From the NCBI GenBank assembly GCA_936450465.1, contig CAKZFU010000101.1:1-64000 (forward strand): a stretch of DNA of 64,000 bases, read 5' to 3'. The notes under the pieces were generated by a model. That model had not been told where the DNA came from, searched no databases, and saw only the letters and a list, made by a program, of their open reading frames with translations. A program made the position numbers and the translations under genes. Of the stretch, positions 1-10,384 are shown in pieces (the stretch's first letter is position 1; every line of letters begins with the position of its first letter). The stretch comes from Gibbula magus (Eukaryota; Mollusca; Gastropoda; Trochida; Trochidae).

Positions 1-3000
1 AAAAGGTGACTTTGGCCTAGACAACTTTTGATGGTCTCCTATGGAAGGTCTCATCCTGTCGGTCGCATAGACGCGTTCACTTTTGGAATCGGTGACCGTC
101 TTATGGGCAAACCGTGCCGTTATAGTCATTCCTGTAGGCCCAATTTTGGGCCAAAAGTCACTTTGGCCTAGACAACTTTTGATGGTCTCCTATGGAAGCT
201 CACATCCTGCCGGTCGCATAGACGCATTCACTTTTGGAATCGGTTGCCGTCTTATCGGCAACCCGTGCCGTTAAGCTCATGCCCAAAAATGGGCCAAAAG
301 GTGACTTTGGCCTAGACAACTTTTGATGGTCTCCTATGGAAGGTCTCATCCTGTCGGTCGCATAGACGCGTTCACTTTTGGAATCGGTGACCGTCTTATG
401 GGCAAACCGTGCCGTTATAGTCATTCCTGTAGGCCCAATTTTGGGCCAAAAGTCACTTTGGCCTAGACAACTTTTGATGGTCTCCTATGGAAGCTCACAT
501 CCTGCCGGTCGCATAGACGCATTCACTTTTGGAATCGGTTGCCGTCTTATCGGCAACCCGTGCCGTTAAGCTCATGCCCAAAAATGGGCCAAAAGGTGAC
601 TTTGGCCTAGACAACTTTTGATGGTCTCCTATGGAAGGTCTCATCCTGTCGGTCGCATAGACGCGTTCACTTTTGGAATCGGTGACCGTCTTATGGGCAA
701 ACCGTGCCGTTATAGTCATTCCTGTAGGCCCAATTTTGGGCCAAAAGTCACTTTGGCCTAGACAACTTTTGATGGTCTCCTATGGAAGCTCACATCCTGC
801 CGGTCGCATAGACGCATTCACTTTTGGAATCGGTTGCCGTCTTATCGGCAACCCGTGCCGTTAAGCTCATGCCCAAAAATGGGCCAAAAGGTGACTTTGG
901 CCTAGACAACTTTTGATGGTCTCCTATGGAAGGTCTCATCCTGTCGGTCGCATAGACGCGTTCACTTTTGGAATCGGTGACCGTCTTATGGGCAAACCGT
1001 GCCGTTATAGTCATTCCTGTAGGCCCAATTTTGGGCCAAAAGTCACTTTGGCCTAGACAACTTTTGATGGTCTCCTATGGAAGCTCACATCCTGCCGGTC
1101 GCATAGACGCATTCACTTTTGGAATCGGTTGCCGTCTTATCGGCAACCCGTGCCGTTAAGCTCATGCCCAAAAATGGGCCAAAAGGTGACTTTGGCCTAG
1201 ACAACTTTTGATGGTCTCCTATGGAAGCTCACATCCTGCCGGTCGCATAGACGCGTTCACTTTTGGAATCGGTTGACGTTTTATCGGCAACCCGTGCCGT
1301 TAAGCTCATGCCCAAAAATGGGCCAAAAGGTGACTTTGGCCTAGACAACTTTTGATGGTCTCCTATGGAAGGTCTCATCCTGTCGGTCGCATAGACGCGT
1401 TCACTTTTGGAATCGGTGACCGTCTTATGGGCAAACCGTGCCGTTATAGTCATTCCTGTAGGCCCAATTTTGGGCCAAAAGTCACTTTGGCCTAGACAAC
1501 TTTTGATGGTCTCCTATGGAAGCTCACATCCTGCCGGTCGCATAGACGCATTCACTTTTGGAATCGGTTGCCGTCTTATCGGCAACCCGTGCCGTTAAGC
1601 TCATGCCCAAAAATGGGCCAAAAGGTGACTTTGGCCTAGACAACTTTTGATGGTCTCCTATGGAAGGTCTCATCCTGTCGGTCGCATAGACACGTTCACT
1701 TTTGGAATCGGTGACCGTCTTATGGGCAAACCGTGCCGTTATAGTCATTCCTGTAGGCCCAATTTTGGGCCAAAAGTCACTTTGGCCTAGACAACTTTTG
1801 ATGGTCTCCTATGGAAGCTCACATCCTGCCGGTCGCATAGACGCATTCACTTTTGGAATCGGTTGCCGTCTTATCGGCAACCCGTGCCGTTAAGCTCATG
1901 CCCAAAAATGGGCCAAAAGGTGACTTTGGCCTAGACAACTTTTGATGGTCTCCTATGGAAGGTCTCATCCTGTCGGTCGCATAGACGCGTTCACTTTTGG
2001 AATCGGTGACCGTCTTATGGGCAAACCGTGCCGTTATAGTCATTCCTGTAGGCCCAATTTTGGGCCAAAAGTCACTTTGGCCTAGACAACTTTTGATGGT
2101 CTCCTATGGAAGCTCACATCCTGCCGGTCGCATAGACGCATTCACTTTTGGAATCGGTTGCCGTCTTATCGGCAACCCGTGCCGTTAAGCTCATGCCCAA
2201 AAATGGGCCAAAAGGTGACTTTGGCCTAGACAACTTTTGATGGTCTCCTATGGAAGGTCTCATCCTGTCGGTCGCATAGACGCGTTCACTTTTGGAATCG
2301 GTGACCGTCTTATGGGCAAACCGTGCCGTTATAGTCATTCCTGTAGGCCCAATTTTGGGCCAAAAGTCACTTTGGCCTAGACAACTTTTGATGGTCTCCT
2401 ATGGAAGCTCACATCCTGTCGGTCGCATAGACGCATTCACTTTTGGAATCGGTTGCCGTCTTATCGGCAACCCGTGCCGTTAAGCTCATGCCCAAAAATG
2501 GGCCAAAAGGTGACTTTGGCCTAGACAACTTTTGATGGTCTCCTATGGAAGGTCTCATCCTGTCGGTCGCATAGACGCGTTCACTTTTGGAATCGGTGAC
2601 CGTCTTATGGGCAAACCGTGCCGTTATAGTCATTCCTGTAGGCCCAATTTTGGGCCAAAAGTCACTTTGGCCTAGACAACTTTTGATGGTCTCCTATGGA
2701 AGCTCACATCCTGCCGGTCGCATAGACGCATTCACTTTTGGAATCGGTTGCCGTCTTATCGGCAACCCGTGCCGTTAAGCTCATGCCCAAAAATGGGCCA
2801 AAAGGTGACTTTGGCCTAGACAACTTTTGATGGTCTCCTATGGAAGGTCTCATCCTGTCGGTCGCATAGACGCGTTCACTTTTGGAATCGGTGACCGTCT
2901 TATGGGCAAACCGTGCCGTTATAGTCATTCCTGTAGGCCCAATTTTGGGCCAAAAGTCACTTTGGCCTAGACAACTTTTGATGGTCTCCTATGGAAGCTC

Positions 3001-6000
3001 ACATCCTGCCGGTCGCATAGACGCATTCACTTTTGGAATCGGTTGCCGTCTTATCGGCAACCCGTGCCGTTAAGCTCATGCCCAAAAATGGGCCAAAAGG
3101 TGACTTTGGCCTAGACAACTTTTGATGGTCTCCTATGGAAGCTCACATCCTGCCGGTCGCATAGACGCGTTCACTTTTGGAATCGGTTGCCGTTTTATCG
3201 GCAACCCGTGCCGTTAAGCTCATGCCCAAAAATGGGCCAAAAGGTGACTTTGGCCTAGACAACTTTTGATGGTCTCCTATGGAAGGTCTCATCCTGTCGG
3301 TCGCATAGACGCGTTCACTTTTGGAATCGGTGACCGTCTTATGGGCAAACCGTGCCGTTATAGTCATTCCTGTAGGCCCAATTTTGGGCCAAAAGTCACT
3401 TTGGCCTAGACAACTTTTGATGGTCTCCTATGGAAGCTCACATCCTGCCGGTCGCATAGACGCATTCACTTTTGGAATCGGTTGCCGTCTTATCGGCAAC
3501 CCGTGCCGTTAAGCTCATGACCAAAAATGGGCCAAAAGGTGACTTTGGCCTAGACAACTTTTGATGGTCTCCTATGGAAGGTCTCATCCTGTCGGTCGCA
3601 TAGACGCGTTCACTTTTGGAATCGGTGACCGTCTTATGGGCAAACCGTGCCGTTATAGTCATTCCTGTAGGCCCAATTTTGGGCCAAAAGTCACTTTGGC
3701 CTAGACAACTTTTGATGGTCTCCTATGGAAGCTCACATCCTGCCGGTCGCATAGACGCATTCACTTTTGGAATCGGTTGCCGTCTTATCGGCAACCCGTG
3801 CCGTTAAGCTCATGCCCAAAAATGGGCCAAAAGGTGACTTTGGCCTAGACAACTTTTGATGGTCTCCTATGGAAGGTCTCATCCTGTCGGTCGCATAGAC
3901 GCGTTCACTTTTGGAATCGGTGACCGTCTTATGGGCAAACCGTGCCGTTATAGTCATTCCTGTAGGCCCAATTTTGGGCCAAAAGTCACTTTGGCCTAGA
4001 CAACTTTTGATGGTCTCCTATGGAAGCTCACATCCTGCCGGTCGCATAGACGCATTCACTTTTGGAATCGGTTGCCGTCTTATCGGCAACCCGTGCCGTT
4101 AAGCTCATGCCCAAAAATGGGCCAAAAGGTGACTTTGGCCTAGACAACTTTTGATGGTCTCCTATGGAAGGTCTCATCCTGTCGGTCGCATAGACGCATT
4201 CACTTTTGGAATCGGTGACCGTCTTATGGGCAAACCGTGCCGTTATAGTCATTCCTGTAGGCCCAATTTTGGGCCAAAAGTCACTTTGGCCTAGACAACT
4301 TTTGATGGTCTCCTATGGAAGCTCACATCCTGCCGGTCGCATAGACGCATTCACTTTTGGAATCGGTTGCCGTCTTATCGGCAACCCGTGCCGTTAAGCT
4401 CATGCCCAAAAATGGGCCAAAAGGTGACTTTGGCCTAGACAACTTTTGATGGTCTCCTATGGAAGGTCTCATCCTGTCGGTCGCATAGACGCGTTCACTT
4501 TTGGAATCGGTGACCGTCTTATGGGCAAACCGTGCCGTTATAGTCATTCCTGTAGGCCCAATTTTGGGCCAAAAGTCACTTTGGCCTAGACAACTTTTGA
4601 TGGTCTCCTATGGAAGCTCACATCCTGCCGGTCGCATAGACGCATTCACTTATGGAATCGGTTGCCGTCTTATCGGCAACCCGTGCCGTTAAGCTCATGC
4701 CCAAAAATGGGCCAAAAGGTGACTTTGGCCTAGACAACTTTTGATGGTCTCCTATGGAAGGTCTCATCCTGTCGGTCGCATAGACGCGTTCACTTTTGGA
4801 ATCGGTGACCGTCTTATGGGCAAACCGTGCCGTTATAGTCATTCCTGTAGGCCCAATTTTGGGTCAAAAGTTACTTTGGCCTCGACAACTTTTGATGGTC
4901 TCCTATGGAAGCTCACATCCTGCCGGTCGCATAGACGCATTCAGTTTTGGAATCGGTTGCCAACTTATCGGCAACCCGTGCCGTTAAGCTCATGCCCAAA
5001 AATGGGCCAAAAGGTGACTTTGGCCTAGACAATTTTTGATGGTCTCCTATGGAAGGTCTCATCCTGTCGGTCGCATAGACGCGTTCACTTTTGGAATCGG
5101 TGACCGTCTTATGGGCAAACCGTGCCGTTATAGTCATTCCTGTAGGCCCAATTTTGGGCCAAAAGTCACTTTGGCCTAGACAACTTTTGATGGTCTCCTA
5201 TGGAAGCTCACATCCTGCCGGTCGCATAGACGCATTCACTTTTGGAATCGGTTGCCGTCTTATCGGCAACCCGTGCCGTTAAGCTCATGCCCAAAAATGG
5301 GCCAAAAGGTGACTTTGGCCTAGACAACTTTTGATGGTCTCCTATGGAAGGTCTCATCCTGTCGGTCGCATAGACGCGTTCACTTTTGGAATCGGTGACC
5401 GTCTTATGGGCTAACCGTGCCGTTATAGTCATTCCTGTAGGCCCAATTTTGGGCCAAAAGTCACTTTGGCCTAGACAACTTTTGATGGTCTCCTATGGAA
5501 GCTCACATCCTGCCGGTCGCATAGACGCATTCACTTTTGGAATCGGTTGCCGTCTTATCGGCAACCCGTGCCGTTAAGCTCATGCCCAAAAATGGGCCAA
5601 AAGGTGACTTTGGCCTAGACAACTTTTGATGGTCTCCTATGGAAGGTCTCATCCTGTCGGTCGCATAGACGCGTTCACTTTTGGAATCGGTGACCGTCTT
5701 ATGGGCAAACCGTGCCGTTATAGTCATTCCTGTAGGCCCAATTTTGGGCCAAAAGTCACTTTGGCCTAGACAACTTTTGATGGTCTCCTATGGAAGCTCA
5801 CATCCTGCCGGTCGCATAGACGCATTCACTTTTGGAATCGGTTGCCGTCTTATCGGCAACCCGTGCCGTTAAGCTCATGCCCAAAAATGGGCCAAAAGGT
5901 GACTTTGGCCTAGACAACTTTTGATGGTCTCCTATGGAAGGTCTCATCCTGTCGGTCGTATAGACGCGTTCACTTTTGGAATCGGTGACCGTCTTATGGG

Positions 6001-8050
6001 CAAACCGTGCCGTTATAGTCATTCCTGTAGGCCCAATTTTGGGCCAAAAGTCACTTTGGCCTAGACAACTTTTGATGGTCTCCTATGGAAGCTCACATCC
6101 TGCCGGTCGCATAGACGCATTCACTTTTGGAATCGGTTGCCGTCTTATCGGCAACCCGTGCCGTTAAGCTCATGCCCAAAAATGGGCCAAAAGGTGACTT
6201 TGGCCTAGACAACTTTTGATGGTCTCCTATGGAAGGTCTCATCCTGTCGGTCGCATAGACGCGTTCACTTTTGGAATCGGTGACCGTCTTATGGGCAAAC
6301 CGTGCCGTTATAGTCATTCCTGTAGGCCCAATTTTGGGCCAAAAGTCACTTTGGCCTAGACAACTTTAGATGGTCTCCTATGGAAGCTCACATCCTGCCG
6401 GTCACATAGACGCATTCACTTTTGGAATCGGTTGCCGTCTTATCGGCAACCCGTGCCGTTAAGCTCATGCCCAAAAATGGGCCAAAAGGTGACTTTGGCC
6501 TAGACAACTTTTGATGGTCTCCTATGGAAGGTCTCATCCTGTCGGTCGCATAGACGCGTTCACTTTTGGAATCGGTGACCGTCTTATGGGCAAACCGTGC
6601 CGTTATAGTCATTCCTGTAGGCCCAATTTTGGGCCAAAAGTCACTTTGGCCTAGACAACTTTTGATGGTCTCCTATGGAAGCTCACATCCTGCCGGTCGC
6701 ATAGACGCATTCACTTTTGGAATCGGTTGCCGTCTTATAGGCAACCCGTGCCGTTAAGCTCATGCCCAAAAATGGGCCAAAAGGTGACTTTGGCCTAGAC
6801 AACTTTTGATGGTCTCCTATGGAAGGTCTCATCCTGTCGGTCGCATAGACGCGTTCACTTTTGGAATCGGTGACCGTCTTATGGGCAAACCGTGCCGTTA
6901 TAGTCATTCCTGTAGGCCCAATTTTGGGCCAAAAGTCACTTTGGCCTAGACAACTTTTGATGGTCTCCTATGGAAGCTCACATCCTGCCGGTCGCATAGA
7001 CGCATTCACTTTTGGAATCGGTTGCCGTCTTATCGGCAACCCGTGCCGTTAAGCTCATGCCCAAAAATGGGCCAAAAGGTGACTTTGGCCTAGACAACTT
7101 TTGATGGTCTCCTATGGAAGGTCTCATCCTGTCGGTCGCATAGACGCGTTCACTTTTGGAATCGGTGACCGTCTTATGGGCAAACCGTGCCGTTATAGTC
7201 ATTCCTGTAGGCCCAATTTTGGGCCAAAAGTCACTTTGGCCTAGACAACTTTTGATGGTCTCCTATGGAAGCTCACATCCTGCCGGTCGCATAGACGCAT
7301 TCACTTTTGGAATCGGTTGCCGTCTTATCGGCAACCCGTGCCGTTAAGCTCATGCCCAAAAATGGGCCAAAAGGTGACTTTGGCCTAGACAACTTTTGAT
7401 GGTCTCCTATGGAAGGTCTCATCCTGTCGGTCGCATAGACGCGTTCACTTTTGGAATCGGTGACCGTCTTATGGGCAAACCGTGCCGTTATAGTCATTCC
7501 TGTAGGCCCATTTTTGGGCCAAAAGTCACTTTGGCCTAGACAACTTTTGATGGTCTCCTATGGAAGCTCACATCCTGCCGGTCGCATAGACGCATTCACT
7601 TTTGGAATCGGTTGCCGTCTTATCGGCAACCCGTGCCGTTAAGCTCATGCCCAAAAATGGGCCAAAAGGTGACTTTGGCCTAGACAACTTTTGATGGTCT
7701 CCTATGGAAGGTCTCATCCTGTCGGTCGCATAGACGCGTTCACTTTTGGAATCGGTGACCGTCTTATGGGCAAACCGTGCCGTTATAGTCATTCCTGTAG
7801 GCCCAATTTTGGGCCAAAAGTCACTTTGGCCTAGACAACTTTTGATGGTCTCCTATGGAAGCTCACATCCTGCCGGTCGCATAGACGCATTCACTTTTGG
7901 AATCGGTTGCCGTCTTATCGGCAACCCGTGCCGTTAAGCTCATGCCCAAAAATGGGCCAAAAGGTGACTTTGGCCTAGACAACTTTTGATGGTTTCCTAT
8001 GGAAGGTCTCATCCTGTCGGTCGCATAGACGCGTTCACTTTTGGAATCGG
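1..8050 (+). repeat. Dimeric satellite array, A-type, forward orientation
   Basis: Head-to-tail satellite of two alternating related monomers. Type a (about 152 bp, e.g. 1-152) carries the GGTCTCATCCTGTCGG and ACGCGT variants and ends in GGCCCAATTTTGGGCC. Type b (about 143-144 bp, e.g. 153-295) carries AGCTCACATCCTGCCGG and ACGCAT and ends in GCCCAAAAATGGGCC. Together they make a 295-bp dimer that repeats from the first base of the window, so the array continues to the left. About 27 dimers are present. Strict alternation is broken twice by an extra b monomer, at about 1192 and 3106. Copies differ by zero to a few bases per dimer. The array stops abruptly inside an a monomer after TTGGAATCGG at 8050. 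I do not recognise the family by name; the short reading frames in it are not treated as genes. Confidence 0.97.
1192..3249 (+). repeat. Higher-order duplication marked by two extra b monomers (1914-bp spacing)
   Basis: The two places where the a-b alternation is broken by a tandem b-b pair (about 1192-1335 and 3106-3249) share a private change, GTTTTATC in place of GTCTTATC, at 1278 and 3192. They are exactly 1914 bp apart, equal to five 295-bp dimers plus one 439-bp b-containing unit. The same irregular unit has therefore been copied as part of a larger block rather than arising twice. The copies are not identical: the first has an extra change, GGTTGACG, at 1271. Confidence 0.75.
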
Positions 8051-8209
8051 CGGGGGACAACAATAGAGGCAGATTAATATTCTCTCTACTTCTTCTAGAC
8101 TGATAGGAAACGTCTTCTCTCCACGACTTCTTGTTACCGCACGTGCTGCTTGTGTTACTTTCTACCCTCTGGAAAGTTGTTCTGAGTAACTCAATTCAAA
8201 GGTAACATT

Positions 8210-8391
8210 GTGTCAGGGGAAACCTTCCTTCTGATGCTCTTTCCTCTCCTATCTTTTGTTCTTAATACTTTATTTTTTGCGCGAGTCCAAATTCCGTTTA
8301 GAAGGTGCTGCTGCCCATGGATTCATATGGATCAGATTCATGTACCTGGCAAGCGATGTACATTTCTGATTAGACCAAAGTCATCCTTCAG
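8210..8391 (+). other. Doubtful exon candidate, upstream of 8729-8955
   Basis: An open frame runs to a good splice donor (CAG at 8389-8391, then GTCAGT). It would encode a cysteine-containing stretch around residues 30-60, but the first half is low-complexity and resembles a polypyrimidine tract, so any real exon may start later, for example after the AG at about 8300. The frame has only a GTG start at 8210. Its donor phase (2) is compatible with the acceptor of the next candidate at 8729. I recognise no domain. This phase agreement has a one-in-three chance of being accidental. Confidence 0.15.
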
Positions 8392-8728
8392 GTCAGTTGG
8401 AGCTTGTTTGGAGTTCATGTTAACTTTTAGTTGTCTGTGTTTGAAAAGAGACAGCTGAGTATTCTTTTTTGGACAAAATTATATAACACCAGTATCAAAC
8501 ACAACCATAATCACCAATGGTCATCATTACCTGGGATTCTTCAAAGCAATGGTGTCGTATACTCTGTTCACTTAAACTTTGAAAGCCTGTTGTGTAGCAG
8601 GACCTTGTTCCTGATTCTGTCCTCTTTGTTTCTTGAACTCTTTCCAAATTCTTGCCTACTTGGATCACATTACCTATGTACACTTGCTGTCAGTGCTTTA
8701 GAGACATGACATCATTTTCTGATACCAG

Positions 8729-8955
8729 GAGAGAATCACTTCAAATGCCACTGCGAGGGGATACTTCTACGATGCCATATACTTCATCAACAGAACGAAC
8801 AGAGTATCAAAAGCTTCTGGGGTGCAGTTTTATAAATCCTGTTGCCTTTCATAGATGGATTGTTTCTGGACCGGGGTTCAAGCGCATAAATGGGATGGAA
8901 CAAATATCATTACCACCATTTGAAAATGAAGATGAAGTTCCAATATCAGTTATCA
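8729..8955 (+). other. Doubtful internal exon candidate, unknown protein
   Basis: An open frame about 75 codons long is bounded by a plausible acceptor (TTTTCTGATACCAG ending at 8728) and a strong donor (GTATGT at 8956). Its translation has a mixed, protein-like composition, including the stretch KLLGCSFINPVAFHRW followed by an acidic tail with PPFENEDEVP. I recognise no family. It could be an exon of a host gene or of a decayed transposon stranded in the satellite; no further exon or stop-containing terminal exon could be linked to it. Confidence 0.22.
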
Positions 8956-10384
8956 GTATGTACATAACTTGAAGCTTCGTTTACTCTGTCAAATATATCA
9001 AACAGAAAATATTCAAGCAGGATAAGTTCATATCTATGATTCTGTCTCCAAAATGAGATTCATTCAACGAGTGTAGCAAGGAGTATAAGGTTTACCATTG
9101 CCTGAAGATGGTGTTGGTTAAATTACTATGAAAGTTGTGAAATGTGTGAATATTCTAATATTGAATGTCTTTAAGTTGTCATAGTGTTTTGAAGATTGAT
9201 TTAAAATGCTGTATTACTGTGCAAACCACGAAGATATTTTAATCATTTGGTTCACAGAATAATGCTAAGTCCATATGTAAGAACAGAGAAATCACGTGTG
9301 ATCTGACAATAGATACCATAAATAGATGTTCTATTGGACATTTTACAAGAGGACACTCACAAATAAATGCCACAAAATGATGAAGTTGTAAAATTGGTTT
9401 TCATTGGTATCTTAATTAATAACTAGGTGTACCTAGTGATGAAACATTTAACATTTTTAAAGGAATACCATCTACATATAAAAGTGTATTTTCCCATGTA
9501 AACGGCAAATTGCGGATAATAAATAAATAAACTAATAAAAACAAAATATGTATGATCTATTTTGAAGAATTTGGGATACCCTATCATTGATACTTATGCA
9601 TAACATGTAACGTCTCTGGAAAATGTGTTTGGACACTACATATTGGTCATATTACCGGTAACTGAAATGGATGGATAAGCAATTTCAAAATAGTAAGTCC
9701 AAATTATTTTTGAAGTAAAATAACATTGTTTTGGTGGCAGTCATCAAATAACGTTGTCTTTACTTCAAATATAATTCTTGAAACTGATTGTATGACAAAT
9801 TTGGTAGAAATGGATATCATGCTCAGTGTGCATATAAATGAACTGCATAAAAACTCTACAGATTCCACTAAAATCAATTGGAAATTCGACGACAATTCAG
9901 ATTTAATTTTTTTTACATGTATGGAATGGCAACTTTTCACTGAATTAATCAATCCCAAATATATAATTATTTATATATATAAGATAGAAGTGTTCTTTAT
10001 GGTATCTGTGACTAAATATTACTGTGGCATTGTACCTAATGTGAACACAAGCAGCAACACACGGGTTTGTTTATAACATGTGCGACCTAAATCTTGAGCT
10101 CTGGAATGTACAGGCCATCCCACCGCCTTACCAGTATCTCTCAGTCTTATCTCTCTCCGCCTTCCAGAGTCGGTCAGCTACAGTGTGTGTGTCAACCAGC
10201 GTGCCCAGTGCTAAAGGGATATGGGCTACTTTAATCAATTAATTCAGGCTAATTAAGAAAGTTAAAATCGGGCACACCCCCGCCATATGATTTGTATTGG
10301 TGGATACTTGAAGTGTGCAAAGTTTCTTGCTTTAATCCGCTGTGTATAGATTAAGGTAAAAATCTGCAGTTAGCCACTGGACTA
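8956..10384. other. AT-rich non-coding stretch
   Basis: About 1.4 kb with high A+T, short simple A/T-rich patches such as the AATAAATAAATAAA-like run near 9519-9535, and no coding frame I would support. A 116-codon frame at 9726-10076 has the composition of translated AT-rich DNA. The last 300 bases are less AT-rich and contain a short segment around 10080-10130 with faint resemblance to a reversed tRNA-derived SINE head, too weak to call. Confidence 0.6.

Larger units (their letters stand above)
8051..10384. other. Unique AT-rich island interrupting the satellite
   Basis: Non-satellite DNA of 2334 bp between two forward satellite blocks. The left junction is inside an a monomer about 97 bases from its start. 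The right junction restarts about 11 bases into an a monomer at TTTGGCC. The two edges are therefore not a simple insertion site: either roughly 207 bp of a dimer was lost or about 88 bp was duplicated. I see no terminal inverted repeats and no target duplication at the edges. The right half (about 8960-10080) is strongly AT-rich, with A/T runs and no convincing coding frame. Two weak exon candidates lie in the left half and are listed separately. It could be a remnant of the original chromosomal DNA, a captured fragment or a decayed mobile element. Confidence 0.8.

Noticed and set aside
1..8050. CRISPR array
   Set aside because: The repeat unit is about 150 bp with no unique spacers between units, and the genome is clearly eukaryotic.
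83..8063. Dozens of nearly identical 63- and 74-codon reading frames on both strands
   Set aside because: They recur with the satellite period, overlap each other on opposite strands, and the forward ones begin at TTG. They show no domain and change freely with each satellite variant. They are a consequence of the repeat, not genes.
9726..10076. 116-codon frame in the unique island
   Set aside because: It lies in AT-rich DNA, has a composition expected from chance (Ile, Tyr, Asn, Phe rich), and shows no recognisable motif or splice context.
10060..10135. tRNA-derived SINE head on the reverse strand
   Set aside because: There is only a loose A-box-like TGGTAAGGCGG and no acceptable B box or folding; this is too weak to annotate.
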